NCBI GenBank assembly: GCA_963682055.1
Contig: OY821747.1
Coordinates: 33,726,126 to 33,790,125 of the forward strand
From: Primula veris
Taxonomy: Eukaryota; Streptophyta; Magnoliopsida; Ericales; Primulaceae
DNA: 64,000 nt
Reading direction: 5' to 3'
Shown: positions 19,625 to 32,459 of the stretch, one piece after another
Layout of the letters: every line of letters begins with the position of its first letter
Numbering within the stretch: the first letter of the stretch is position 1
The notes under the pieces: model-generated
What the model was told of the DNA's origin: nothing
Databases searched by the model: none
Seen by the model: the letters and a program-made list of their open reading frames with translations, nothing else
Program-made: the position numbers and the translations under genes

Positions 19625-20965
19625 TCATTTCACTGCTTAATAAAATTTATCATGCATATATAAAAAAAAACCAAGAAAAGAAAAAAATAATAATCTAAAG
19701 TTTTCTACTCTTTTAAATTTACCTGATATTTCCTAACCTTCTTCACTGCAGGATTTATTTTCAGCAAGCCGGACATTTAGATGGTATTACTACTTCCACC
19801 TAGTTCATCCTGTTTACGACAGTATAGATAATATTAAAAGACATATTTGACATTAACTCATATAGAAAGAGTTTGTAGTAAGACAGTCTAGTATGCAAAA
19901 GCTAAATTTATGAAACCGGGCGGTGGCCATACCAGAAAATATATATGAACAATATTGGGTCGCTACTTTGTTTTGGCTAGAATAGGCTAACACATGACCT
20001 TAAATATCCAATTAGTAAGACTCACAATAAGCTCCATCAGTGTATCAACACACTAATTAACATGATCTAAACATTACTAATAAATACTAGGATCCAAAAG
20101 TACAACCAAACACCCAATTCAATCCACCACACTAATTAAATCCCAGCACTTCATGTCCATGGAACTAAAATTATATATTTCTTTCATGGAAAAATCATAA
20201 AGGGAAACCATAACATTTTGTATTAAAAAAAATTACGACCATGTTAAGGCATCGTATACGACAAATGGGTTTCGAATCTTTCATCAGTGTAATCGCACAT
20301 TCAAGACAAGGATCGGGATTGTCTAAAGGACGGATAAGAATTAGAGAAAAAATTGAAAATATAATTTATCGGTTGGCATGTATAGTATTCAAATGACAAT
20401 TTTATACAATTTACAAATATTAAAGAATATAATAACAGTAGTAAGATGGGAATATTCATTAGTATAGTATTTTTTAATCCCAGCCTCTCAGATGACACTA
20501 CATAGTGTGTGGTGGACCGTCAATACATTCCAATTTCGATGACTAGTTTTAACTAAGTATTTCATAAAATAGGAAGATACTGTACTATGGAAAAGAAATT
20601 CATTAATCATTGAGACATTCTCAAACATAGTAACAAATGTTGAAACTAAGAAGATTTTCCCAAACATGAATGTTGATCAGGTGCTATCAGCATATATTGC
20701 AATGATAATATTATGTTTGTTCGATCCATTATTTCCCGGTCTCAGCATATCTATGCCCAAATCTTGAACTAGACTTTTTGATCAACCTGTCAATTATGTT
20801 TTCAAAATTTTTATCGATCAAGCAAAAACCATCTCCGCCCAGATTGCAGACCAAGTTAAAGTTAAGCTGATTGATCAACCTGCCTTACTTTTTGATTTCA
20901 AGCCAATGTTTATGATGAATGCCTTGAACCCAACTTTTCTTACACATTCCGTGGAAATGAATGCC
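19625..20965. other. shared intermodule sequence, no gene
   Basis: The sequence matches 41,153-42,890 in unit 3 but lacks about 390 bp of it (about 41,470-41,820 in unit 3) and another short piece. Around 20,720-20,960 one frame reads ISAQIADQVKVKLIDQPAL and FKPMFMMNALNPTFLTHS, which looks coding-derived, but I do not recognise the protein and it has flanking stops. At 20,966 it joins the module that starts at 6564 in unit 1. Confidence 0.5.
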
Positions 20966-21362
20966 TTAGTGTTAAGTGTATCTTGTTGAAGTGACCCGTA
21001 CTGTAGTGTTTGTCTATTACAAATAATAATATAAGAGGCGTTAAATTTGGAATTTTCTTTTAAGTGAATTCCATGTTGACCAAATAACTAGACGGAGAAG
21101 ATAAAATGAAGTAAAAAGGTAAAAATGAAATCATCTATTGCATGTAAAAGTTTTCTAATATTCAGAAACTTGTGATTTTGGGGGATATTTTATTCTTCAG
21201 GCAATTAAACAATATCTTGTTAATCCTTCAGAACAGCCTTTTTGGCTGTAATTTCTGTCGCAATCGAGACTTATTTACTGCATGTCGTATATAATTTTCT
21301 TTCATAAATTTCTAGCATCTCTGAGCTACTAATATTTTTAACTTTGCTACGATCGGCTTAAT

Positions 21363-21982
21363 TTGGTGGAGGATTCAAATTTGGGTATTGGTGACCTCAT
21401 ATCTTACTCAAGTATACTACCTGTTCTGAATCTTGTTCACCTGACTTTTGCTTTAAAAGAATTTGATACAAACGTCATGGTATTACACGAGGGGTTAGAT
21501 ATTTCTACTAAGGAGAATCATTTCGAAGACTTTTCTAAGAAATTTTCAATAGATTGGCGAGATCTCGTGGATGGGGGTAGCAATAACTCAATATATATTT
21601 AACTATAGTTTTCGAGAAAATAAGCTTTCTTTTCGTATTCCATCACTATTGTTTGTTTTGCGGACGGAAGTGGCCACCTCATTTATTTGGGAAGCGATGA
21701 GGGCCTTTGTAAGGTGCGAGACACGCGTACATTTTGAAGCCATTACTTTTATAGACAGTCATAGGGATGACCGGCATTTCATCTCAAATGGATAAGATCA
21801 GGAGATTAAACGATGGGATATTCGGAAAATGTCCACAAAACCTATTAATTAGCTTACCAAGGCGTCGAATATGTAACTACGATTATAGATGGGGAGATTA
21901 CCCTTTGTATGCTTTAGGTTTAAGTCATACTGATTATCTGTCCTTTGTATACTCTCTTCTAACTAATTACCCCAGCATATAG
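21363..21982 (+). pseudogene. unrecognised decayed coding sequence (unit 2, direct copy)
   Basis: This is nearly the same text as 6962-7579, with open stretches 21,363-21,602, 21,571-21,795 and 21,767-21,982 in different frames. Substitutions against unit 1 are few (for example CACCTG for AACCTG). The module from 20,966 to about 22,640 corresponds to 6564-8220 of unit 1. No product is recognised. Confidence 0.45.
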
Positions 21983-22122
21983 CTTGCATATACACCGGAT
22001 GTGGTTATAGTTTTGTTATATCTACGACATGGTACATATTCGATTTAATATTTCTTTTTCTTTTTATTTATCGTTATTGAAAGTAGGTGGCAATTATGAA
22101 GTAGAAAAATTGAAGTACCTAA

Positions 22123-22392
22123 ACTATATATATATATATATATATATATAGTTTTGTAGATAAATCCATTAGGAGTAGCCTAGTGGACTAGAATCTGCTA
22201 AGAATAATTTAGTTACAAGGTTCGAGTCTTGTTAGAGGGGTAGGCTAGAAATTCTTGATTTTTTTATATATATTTTAAATATATATAATCAAGAATTTCA
22301 CACCTACCGCTTCCAACAAAATTCGAACCATGTAACTTAAGCTATTTCTAGCGGGTTTTAGCCAACTAGGCTACTCCGAGTGGGTTATCTAC
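22123..22392. repeat. (AT)n palindrome and tRNA-like foldback element (unit 2)
   Basis: The (AT)n run at 22,124-22,149 is followed by GTTTTGTAG and the foldback element at about 22,165-22,392. The left half shows TAGCCTAGTGG and GGTTCGAGTC; the right half shows the complements. It corresponds to 7722-7985 but the AT run is longer. Confidence 0.6.
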
Positions 22393-23458
22393 AAATGTGG
22401 AAACTTAGAATATAAGATTCCTAGGTTAGTGATTTTTCTATAAATATACAAGAACCCTTCTAATCTCTTTTCGATGCTCTAGTCCTCGACTACTCGTAAA
22501 ACGGGAAACTTTTGGAAACTATTTTTTTTAAAGGCTCCTTGAAGTATTTTTTAAACTAACACTCAACTAAGATCGTCAAGCCATTTTTTTTAAAGCAAGC
22601 CTAGACGAAAATTAGGCAATAGGTTGAGCCTAGACACTGAGATGATTAAGCGGGATTAAGTGCTACTTGGAGGATTGAGTGGAACTAGGCGGTGATTAAA
22701 CGGAACTATGCGCTAGAACCATACAAAAACTTTGTATAATGGAAAAGTTAAATTATACTTGAATTAGTTTTTTAGAGGTTGGTATATATAAATAAGTTTT
22801 CAAAGGTAGCTGATCATTTCCAAAGACAAATTATCCTCTATTTTTTTTTTATCAAATGTAAAACAAAATGTTTAACGAAATGATAATTAATCTCTACATG
22901 TTTAAATTTCATTCTGATATATCATTTTTCTACAAGATATTTCCATATCAATCTTTTGATAACAATATTAAGCTTGTAAACATCTCGTGTATAACAGCTC
23001 AACCATAAAATTACATATCTTAATGAGAGTCATCAAGATAATTTATTTATTTTTTAAAATGATAGTAAATTATCAAGTTGTACATGCAATTACTAATCCA
23101 GCTATTAAATGTTTTCTAGAAACACAAATATACGAAAAATTTGATGATAACCAATTTTCCTACTCTTAAACGAGTAATAATAATTAAGATATATCTTGAA
23201 AATTTGATAATTTAACACATATTTTGAGACATATTTATCAAAAAGTCATGGTTAATTTTTTATTTTTTTTAAATTAGGTACAATGTTCAATGATGGTAGT
23301 TCTTTTTACTCTTTGTTTTTAATTTTCATGTTAAATAATGCTAACCTGATATCTACGAAATCATAAACAAGAATCACAAATTCAGGTTTTTGATAAATAA
23401 GTCCAAGATATGTTTAAATAATTACTTTTCCATATAAGTATAGGTAAAAACAATGTAC
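22393..23458. other. shared unit sequence retained in unit 2
   Basis: Bases 22,636-23,117 are present here and in diverged form in unit 3 (43,110-43,620), but are deleted from unit 1. They include a GATTAAGCGGGATTAAG motif run (22,643-22,700) of unknown origin. No coding feature is supported; frame 22,987-23,169 has no recognisable motif. Confidence 0.55.
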
Positions 23459-23618
23459 CTTGTATATTATCTGGTAAATCGCTTATTCGTTTATGGTCAT
23501 TAGCTTGCCATATAATAGCATCTATCACATCCTTCTCATCATCTTTCACGTCTTTGCGCAATATAGCTCTTCTTATTTTTATTGAATTTGACGCCGTTTT
23601 CAGCTGTAATGCTTTCAT
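23459..23618 (-). pseudogene. orphan first exon of an F-box-like gene (unit 2)
   Basis: This is the counterpart of 8563-8722, with the same 160-nt length, ATG at 23,616-23,618, the KRISDLPDNIQ ending and a GTACATTG donor. The frame is intact with a handful of replacements (A for V, I for R). No downstream exon is seen in this unit either. F-box identity rests only on the short motif. Confidence 0.42.
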
Positions 23619-24043
23619 GTTTAGGTTGAAAGAAAAAAAAGATGAGACTTTATATAGATCGCATTAGAAAAATTAGGGTGAGTAGTTACGTATACTAGTG
23701 CACAAATATACTATCTTCAAATATGCGTTGTCGGTGTTTCAAATGATATCTTTTAAGGGCAATAAGAAATGATGGAAATTTAGGGTTAAATACAAGTGGT
23801 TGATTACAAAAATACCCTCAACAAAGGAATTGTTGTGATTTCAAATGATTCGATCGTAGTTGTTGATACACATGTTTCACATTTGTCGACGATTTAATAT
23901 ATATAATTCAGGAATCACATTATATGGTATCCTATATGGTAAGATCAACAAATTAAAAGCATGCCATATATTAAATGAGAAGTATTACAAAAAAAAAAAA
24001 ATCTTAAATAACAAATTATATTATAAAAAAGCATACATGAGAT

Positions 24044-24924
24044 TAGGGGTGGGTTAGGGTCGGGACCCCACCCGTAAACGCTCAACCCGTATCCCGACCC
24101 AGTTATTTTTGGAAGTGAAAAAAAAATCTCGATCCCGATCCGACAAAAGTCGGGACCCGACTTTTTCGGGACCCGAATTTTCAGGATCCCGTAGGGTCGG
24201 GATAGGTTTATCCCGAATCTCCAGACATATTTTTTTATTTTACAATGACGTTATTTTTTATTAACAATTTTCATTTGATAAGTCTAAACATGTTATTAAC
24301 ACGAAACATAATCATAGTTTAAAAATAACATTCCTAATAAATGAAAAATTAAATTGACATGTAGTAGAAAAAATCGTGTGAAACTACAAATAATGCAGTA
24401 GATAAAAAATTGATACGTTTTTTATCAGATTCTTTTGAGTATTTAGTTTTATTCACAGAAGCAACAATTATCATACTAATGAGATACATTATCATAATAA
24501 TTTTTATAATCAAAAAATAATAATCATTTATCTTTCTTGAAAATAACAATATAATTTTTTAATTTAAGTATATTTTTTATTTTAATAGTTTCATATATTA
24601 AAAACAACAAATATATATTATACTTGTATAATTATAACTAATATATTAAACAAAGAAGATTGTAGTTCATATGGTAGAGTGCTTACATTGTATGCTAGAG
24701 ATAGAAGGTTTGATTCTCATCACTTGTATTTGATATAAATTAATTTATATTTTTATATAAAATATAAATTAATTTAAAAATCGGGTCGGGTCGGGACATC
24801 CGATGAAATCAAAAAAATTCATCCGATCCCAATCCCGAAGTTTGTCGGGTCGGGACAAAACCCGACATTTTCGGGTCGGGGCGATTCTCGGGTCGGGATT
24901 TCAGGATTTTTTTTTCCAGCCCTA
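24044..24924. mobile_element. hAT-type MITE, unit 2 copy, with 8-bp TSD
   Basis: The 881-bp element has the same ends and the same CATGAGAT flanks (24,036-24,043 and 24,925-24,932) as the copy at 9144-10,022. Because position, orientation and target duplication are identical, the two are copies made by segmental duplication of one insertion and not independent insertions. The tRNA-like tract is at 24,660-24,722. Small indels (for example a CGGGAC to CGGGACCCC change near the left end) mark later drift. Confidence 0.88.
24660..24722 (+). pseudogene. tRNA-Ala-like sequence inside the hAT MITE (unit 2)
   Basis: The text is the same as 9758-9822, again with A-box-like, anticodon-arm-like and B-box-like parts at tRNA spacing and without a paired acceptor stem. 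It is not expected to give a functional tRNA. Confidence 0.55.
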
Positions 24925-25264
24925 CATGAGATACATTGGGAATTCATATGGAAAAGAAAATCTAAGGCACATTTTAGGCACATGTTGCCCAAATAGGAAA
25001 TTGTTTATAATGCCTGTTTCCACACAAAGGCCTCAAGGATTTCATCTCATCAAGTGTACTATGGTCAAGTCATGCGATGTAGCCTATGTCGTCTTACCTT
25101 ACCTCAAGGGAGAACTTGATGAGAAATGAAAAGTTGTATATTTTTTTGGGAAAACTTAATATTTAGTACATACTTTTGGACAAAGTGAGAATGGGAATTG
25201 AAATTAATTTTGGAGAACGTGTTTAGTATTCTCTGAGATTATGCTTGTTCCATAACAAAGTATG

Positions 25265-26825
25265 CAATTTAAATAGAGGGAATAAAAATAGTTGAAATAG
25301 AGGGAGAGGGCATTGATCGGCCAAAAAGTGTGCATTTTAATTCAAAAGCCTTTATATCGCAAGATTACGAGGACCGATTGTAGTAATGAATTTTATAAAC
25401 CATAGGTAAATACGGGTCGTCCCAAGAGGTAAGAATATAATTTATTTAACTTATTTTCAAACTATATTTTTGTCGTTTAAATCGATAAAGCTAACATTTT
25501 TTACAGTTGTCGTTACCTAACATGCAAAACCTACTAAAAACGCATACTTATCAAAAACAAGCATGGAGGTGAAATAAATATGATCTATATTAATCATGCA
25601 AATGTCGTATGATAAATAAATAAATAGAACAAGGTAAAAGAACTCACAAAATTATGGAAAAATAAATAGAGAAGTCATTTGTCTCTCTACGAATAAACCT
25701 TGCTAGGGAGAGGGGCAAGATATTAATGGTAGAGGAAGGGAAAGAAAGAAAAAAATAGGTAGAAAAAGAAAGAGAAAAAAATTGAATTTGTATTATGAAA
25801 AAACGTATGATAATTCGTGGTATCTACAAATATATATAGTGTTTGACTTGGAAATTTCCAGAACCTAAACCCTAAAAAACATTGATCCGGATCAGATGAC
25901 GTGTTCCAATCGCAGACTGCCATATCATTAAACAAAACAGTAAGTAAGTCGGTTCTGATCCGGATCAGTGATTTCGATCCGGATCAGTGGGCGCCGATTA
26001 AATTTACACTTTGAAAACTCTCCGTTTAGGTCCTCCAAGCTTCTCCATCATCACTCTAAATCCTTGCTTTCATATTTGACATATTTTACGTTCTAAAAAG
26101 GCCAAAAATACATAAAAACACGTAAAGCTCTTCAAAATGATCAAATGCATAAAAATATGTAAAATAAACTAATCACATTTTTGGATGGCAAAATTTTTAT
26201 TTTAATGTGCCTGACTATTACACTTTTGCAGGCGATTTAGGCATCATTCTATATGCTTATGTCATGAAACTAGAAAAGGGTCAGCCAAAGAGGAAGAAAG
26301 TCTAAGAGCGCATCTTAAATCAGAATTGGTGAGAAATGGAAAAGAATAAAGGTGCTCTCGTCAGAAAGCAGGTGTTTTTGATACTTCTCTTGATTTGTCT
26401 GAGAAGGAACAAGATGATGATTGTGAAAGAAAAGTTGTAGAGGAGAGAGACACTACTAACAATGATCAAGAGAAGACGGAGGGTAACTCTAGTGCTACTT
26501 TGTTGAGAAATATTTCAAAAATAATGGAGATACTTTTGAGGGTAAGCCAATGAGGAAGAAGGTCTGAATGTTGAATGTTGCTGAAGACGAGCTCTCCTCC
26601 TAAGAAGACGCGTACTAAGATTGATGAGTCTAAAGATGAATTTGCCTAAAGATGGGTCTACATGGGTCTTCTTGATGAGTCTAAAGATGAATTTGCCTCT
26701 GTTGGAAGTGCACACAGAGGCAGACCCTTGGTCAGGAACAATGATTAAAATTTAATTTAATCTTGGTTTTTTCATGTATATAATGTAACTATATTCAAAC
26801 TTTATGTACTAGTTTAGTGGGTAAG
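25265..26825. other. inter-unit DNA with repeat debris and a gene fragment
   Basis: Similarity to unit 1 stops at 25,264. The region of 25,300-25,500 contains CGGGTCGTCCCAAGAGG, a phrase I associate with plant LTR-element sequence. Three perfect GATCCGGATC palindromes occur at about 25,884-25,984. From 26,220 to 26,740 the text looks derived from coding sequence (Lys/Glu/Asp-rich, for example VRKAGVFDTSLDLSEKEQDD) but is full of stops; GATGAGTCTAAAGATGAATT occurs twice 54 bp apart (26,621 and 26,675). No functional gene is supported. Confidence 0.5.
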
Positions 26826-27245
26826 TGATGCAGAACGGAAACGTACTAAAGAAATATAAAATATGTTCGTTAATCATGAACGGGATTTGCTCGAGTTATC
26901 GCTCAAACGGACGTCAAACAAGAGAGTTGTCAACAAGCAAAGACTTTTTAAGGTTTTATTAATATCAGAAGTGAATAATAATGAAAGTCTAATGCCTTAT
27001 TTATAGAGTTCTAGCCGGTCCATCCCCAAATAGGAATAAGACTTAAATATAAAATCTTAAAACAAAAAGGAAACAAATTCCCAAAAGTAAATTCTAAGAT
27101 AGAAAGGAAACAAACTCTCAAATAAACATACTTCTAAACTGAAAAGGAAACTAATATGAAAACGTAATTTGACCCACTAAAATAGTGCTATTATTCCATC
27201 AACTGCTTATCGAACTTTGCCTCAAGCTCAAGCTCATCCGTATCA
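26826..27245 (-). repeat. 3' LTR of the gypsy element
   Basis: The 420-bp LTR starts TGATGCAGAACGG and ends CATCCGTATCA as written on the plus strand. It pairs with 31,461-31,880. Confidence 0.93.
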
Positions 27246-27274
27246 TTCTCTTCTACTTTAAAACGACTCGACCC

Positions 27275-30200
27275 TCAGTCGTAATCAGAATAAATCGGTT
27301 TTCCATCATCAGCCACATACTCGTATAAGTCAGCCACATTAAACGTCTTTGAAATCTTCATATGAGGAGGAAGGTCGATGACATAAGCGTTATCATTTAT
27401 CTTTCGTAAGATCTGAAAAGGACCATACTTTTTCGGGTCCAACTTCTTCTTTCCACCACCCCGCTCTCTTCGCAAAAATATCATGACCATATCCCCTACT
27501 TTAAACTCCTTGAACCACATACGCTTATCCGCATTCACCTTATATTTCGCATTTGATAATTGTAACCGTTTCTTTACCTCTTCGACAACATCGACGTGTT
27601 GTTTAGCCATATGCTCCGCGGCAACACTCTTCTTTTCAATCGTCGGTATTTTTGCCAAATCTACCGTCAATGCAGGAACCTTTCGATACACAATAGAAAA
27701 AGGAGACACACCTGTGGAGTTATTTGGCGCACTATTGTAAGCGAACTCGGCATGTGCTAAGGCCTGTCCCACTGCTTCTGTTTTTTGACACAAATACACC
27801 GTAAAAGATTACCTAGCGACCTATTCACCACCTCTGTTTGTCCATCGGTCTGAGGGTGAGCCGTTGTGCTGAATCGACAGAAACTTTGTATCGCAGTCAG
27901 AAGTAATTGATCGTGGAACGCCATGCAGTCGAACAATCTCTGAAAAAAATAGTTTAGCCACATGTGAAGCGTCGCTAGTGCTCCGACAAGGAATAAAATG
28001 TGACATCTTGGAAAATCTGTCAACTACCACAAATATCGAGTCTAAGCCTCGCTGAGTTCGCGGTAGACCCAACACAAAGTGCATAGATAAGTCCTCCCAA
28101 GACTGCTCTGGAATAGGTAAAGGCATATATAAACCTGTATTCTGCCCATGTCCTTTATATGTCTGACAAATAACACATTTTCGCACAAATATGCTTGTAT
28201 CTCATTTTAGTTGTGGCCAATAATATCGTTCTTCCAGGAGACTAATAGTTTTGTCTCGCCCTAAATGGCCTCCTAGCCCGCCAGCATGTAATTCCCGCAT
28301 TAATTTTTCTCGTAGGGATGTTCGAGGGATGCATAATCGCGTACCTTTAAACAAGTATCCGTCCTGAATAAGATATTTCCCTAGTGACTGTCTAGTTAAG
28401 TGCTTCTCCCATGTGTCCCTGAAATCCTCATCTTCTTCATACAATTCTTTTAAGAATTCGAATCCAACCACCTCGGTACTTACAGTAACCAGTAATGCCG
28501 CACGTCTACTTAGTGCATCCGCAACTCGATTAGAAACCCCAGAACGATGTTTGATAACGTAATTAAACTGCCCAAAATATCCAGCCCAACGCACATGCAT
28601 CTTATTTTTCAAATCTCGTTGACTTTTGAAATAAATTAGGGACTGATGGTCAGAATATAACACAAACTCTCTTGGTAGCAAATAATGTTCCCACATCTTT
28701 AATGCCCGAAAGACTGCATAAGGTTCTTGTTCGTAAGTGGACCACTTCTGCTTAACTTCGTTGAACTTTTCACTAAAATACGCCACTGGTCGCCCTTCCT
28801 GTGACAAAACTTCGCCAATACCAGTACCACAAGCATCACATTCAACCTCAAAAACCCTCTCGAAATCAGGTAGAACTAATATTGGGGCGCAAGTCAACTT
28901 TTGCTTAATTTCCTCAAAGCTATTAGCCGCCGCTTCGGTCCATTCAAAACCCTTTCCCTTTTTTAGACAATCTATTATAGGCGATGTAATACTACTAAAG
29001 TTTCGAATAATTCTCCTATAAAAGGTTGCTAGACCTTGAAAGCTACGTACTTCAGTAATAGAACGAGGAGTAGGCCATTCCTTAATAGCCTTTATTTTTT
29101 GCTCATCGACATGAATCCCTTCAGCACTAACCACATAACCCAAGAATAATACTCTATCCATCATAAATGTGCATTTTTTAAGATTCACAAATAATTCGTT
29201 CTTTAATAGAACTGCCAATACTTCGCGCAAGTGACTTTCATGCTCCTCTCTATTACGACTATAAATCAGAATATCATCAAAATACACAACGACAAACCGC
29301 CTCAGAAAAGGTTTCAATACCTGATTCATTAAGCGCATGAATGTGCTAGGCGCATTAGACAAACCAAAAGGCATCACTAACCATTCGTATAACCCTTCTT
29401 TCGTTTTGAAAGTCGTTTTCCACTCGTCGCCAGGTTTAATACGAATATGATGATATCCACTCTTTAAATCAATCTTTGAGAATATTACTGACCCTGAGAG
29501 TTGCTCAAGCATATCATCTAATCTTGGAATAGGAAATCGATATTGAACTGTTATCTTATTGATAGCCCGACTATCCATGCACATCCTCCATGATCCATCC
29601 TTCTTAGGAACAAACAACGCGGGAACCGCGCATGGACTCATACTCTCCTGAATATGCCCTAAGTTAAGCAACTCCTCAATCTTCTCCTGTAAAATCTGCC
29701 CCTTCTTTGGATTCATTCGATAGTGCGGCAAATTCGGTAATCGGGCTCCTGGAAGGAAATCAATCTGGTGTTGGATGTCACGCATGGGGGGTAGCCCGTT
29801 AGGATTATCCACGACCCCTTGAAATTCTTCTAACATTCGTCGTACCTCTTTCGGAATTTCAGATTCGTCATACTCAGGTTTATTCACTAAAGCGAGCAAA
29901 CCGCCTGAATACTCTACTCCTTCGGTCAGTTTCTCAATTGATTGTGTGATAGCAAGGAAAGCCTTTCCTTCCACTTTAGTGGTCTTTTGCCCCGTTTCAG
30001 ATGGAACAATCATAATACGTTTTCCTTCCCACTGAAATACATAAGTGTTCTCGCGGCCGCGATGAGTCGCATCCACATCATACTGCCATGGCCTCCCCAA
30101 CAATATATGACAAGCATCCATCTCAACGACATCACATACGACATTTGTCGTATAGTATTTCCCAAGTGATATGGGAACTTTGCAAACCTTAGTTACTCGT

Positions 30201-31459
30201 ATCGTCGGCCCCTTTTGAATCCACCCAATCTGATATGGATTGGGATGTGGCTCGGTTGATAGCTTCATATGTTCGACAAGCTTTTGGGCTATAAGATTCT
30301 CACAACTGCAACTATCAATGATCAGATTGCAAACAGACTGATTAATTCGACATTGTGTCTGAAATATGCGTCGACGTTGACTCAATTCTTCGGTTTTGGG
30401 AGAACATAAAGTTCGTTGCACCACGTAAACAGGGGTTTCCATATCTCCACCAGATACATCATCACAGTCTATTTCATCTTCGATGTACTCTTCTTCTCTA
30501 TCCACCTCGTCCGTGTGAAGAACAGGTTGTCTCGCACGACATTGGTGGGATTGGTGTCCAGGCTGTCCACACTTCCAACATGTTCCACCTCTAGGCCTTG
30601 CATACGGGTTGTTTGTTGGCGGTTTAGTAGTCGCAATAGGCTTAAGATTTGCAGCAGCACCTACTTCCTTGCTTTCGGCGACAACCTTTGACCCATCTGT
30701 TGCCCTACGAGTATCTTCCCCATACTTTCGAAATGTCGGTCGTTGAGACAAGCGTGCCTCTGCCCTTGATGCCATATCTCTTGCATCTTCCAGAGAATAA
30801 ATTGCTTGGACACCCATCTTATCTTGGACGTCATATTTTAAACCAAGAGTGTACCTAGCAATTTGGTGGTGCTCAGACTCTACAACATTACACCGTGACT
30901 GTAGTCGCATAAATTCTTCAGTATAATCAGCAATAGTATGGGTCCCTTGTTTGCAATTCATGAACCGTCGATATAGAGTTTGCGAATAATCTCGTGGTAG
31001 AAAACGCTCTTGCAGCATCTGTTTCATTATCGCCCATCCTCTAACTTGCGGTAATTGTCGTTTACCACGCTCTTCCCTGACATTCTGCCACCATGCTCCA
31101 GCACCTCCACGCAATTTATAAGCCACAATTGATACTTTGCGTTCATCTTCAACTTCCATGATTTCAAAGAACCTTTCTACTTCATTAATCCAGTCAAGAA
31201 CTGGCTCAACATCTAGCCCGCCGTTAAAAACAGGAATTTCAGCTTTTACCCTATAACTATCGTAATTTCGTTGGTTATTATTATTGGGTACAAGCACTCT
31301 ATTACCATCCGGTGGTGTTTGAGGTTGACGGCCCCCAGGTTGCAAATTGACCAACATCTGCTTAATCTCTTCCAAACTTGTCTCGAGAGAACCCATACGG
31401 CCCTCCATACGAGCCTCCAATTCTTGAATCTGATCGTCAGCCATTGGCTCTGATACCAC
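27275..31459 (-). pseudogene. gypsy gag-pol gene, broken
   Basis: The minus-strand frame from 31,459 is open for 1085 residues to a TGA at 28,202-28,204. It holds gag (retrotransposon gag domain about 75-250), a CCHC zinc knuckle CWKCGQPGHQSHQC (294-307), a protease region with IDSCSC (about 381, with Cys where DSG is usual), reverse transcriptase with YFDDILIYS (YFDD 726-729), RNase H (about 870-1000) and the start of the integrase zinc domain. After the TGA the same frame continues with [11 protein letters not shown]. The integrase core is then damaged by a short deletion with frameshift near 27,885 and another frameshift near 27,795. The last part (27,275-27,799) encodes the integrase C-terminal tail. 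No chromodomain is seen. The product cannot support transposition. Confidence 0.93.
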
Positions 31460-31460
31460 C

Positions 31461-31880
31461 TGATGCAGAACGGAAACGTACTAAAGAAATATAAAATATG
31501 TTCGTTAATCACGAACGGGATTTGCTCGAGTTATCGCTCGAACGGACGTCAAACAAGAGAGTTGCCAACAAGCAAAGACTCTTTAAGGTTTTATTAATAT
31601 CAGAAGTGAATAATAATGAAGGTCTAATGCCTTATTTATAGAGTTCTAGCCTGTCCATCCCCAAATAGGAATAAGACTTAAATATAAAATCCTAAAACAA
31701 AAAGGAAACAAATTCCCAAAAGTAAATTCTAAGATAGAAAGGAAACAAACTCTCAAATAAACATACTTCTAAACTGAAGAGGAAACTAATATGGAAACGT
31801 AATTTGACCCACTAAAATAGTGCTATTATTCCATCAACTGCTTATCGAACTTTGCCTCAATTTCAAGCTCATCCGTATCA
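31461..31880 (-). repeat. 5' LTR of the gypsy element
   Basis: This is the 420-bp partner of the LTR at 26,826-27,245. It is followed on the plus strand by GTAAG, the target duplication, and preceded by the tRNA-Met type primer binding site. Confidence 0.93.
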
Positions 31881-31885
31881 GTAAG

Positions 31886-32459
31886 ACTTGGTTTAAAGTG
31901 CAAGTGGTCATGAGTTCAAATTTTTGTACCTCTCGTTTATTTTGTTTTAAAAACATTATATTGCTATTACACAAAGATATCCGCTGCATTTACTCTAATT
32001 GGGTTTTTTTTACTATATACATACCGGTGGACTTTAGTACACTAAACATATAAATTTTTTTGGAGCTTTGTCAATTGTGCCCCTCCTTCATTACGGACTC
32101 GGCGTCCGCCCCTGAGTGCACCCATGGGAAATTTGCAATTCTAAGAATCTACGTTTATCATGTTTTGGCAAAAAGGAGGAATAGTTTTTGAGGTCTCTTC
32201 TTTCGTGGTCGGTGGGGTGCATTTAAAAACTCTCGAAAGTCGCGTAATTCTTGGTGTCATCTTCTTTTTGCTGTTGCGTCTTCTTTTTGTTATTGCGTCT
32301 TCATTGGATGTTGCATCTACTACCGTCTGTTAGAGCTTCCGCACAACTATTAATTCATTAGAGGGGACTGTTGGATCACATGCTAGTTGTTTGGAATCAG
32401 GGTGTAGAGTTGGTAGCATGGTTAGTAGGACGTAGGAGAAAGTTAAGATGGAATTTTCG
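31886..32459. other. split tRNA-like flank, then leader of unit 3
   Basis: Bases 31,886-31,930 continue the text that ends at 26,825; read across the gypsy insertion, TAGTTTAGTGGGTAAG and GGTCATGAGTTCAAAT have A-box-like and B-box-like spacing. Unit 3 begins at 32,091 (TTACGGACTCGGCG). No gene is visible. Confidence 0.5.

Larger units (their letters stand above)
26826..31880 (-). mobile_element. Ty3/gypsy LTR retrotransposon, full-length but inactive
   Basis: The complete insertion is 5055 bp on the minus strand. LTRs are at 31,461-31,880 (5' LTR) and 26,826-27,245 (3' LTR), each 420 bp with TG...CA ends. Both sides carry the 5-bp target duplication GTAAG (26,821-26,825 and 31,881-31,885). 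Next to the 5' LTR is the primer binding site TGGTATCAGAGCC (31,446-31,458), matching the initiator tRNA-Met 3' end used by many plant elements. A purine-rich tract (AGTAGAAGAGAA) abuts the 3' LTR. By eye the LTRs differ at about 11 of 420 positions, mostly transitions, so insertion was not very recent. It sits between units 2 and 3. Confidence 0.95.

Noticed and set aside
27483..27740. Plus-strand frame within the gypsy element
   Set aside because: It is antisense to the integrase C-terminal coding region and has no independent support.
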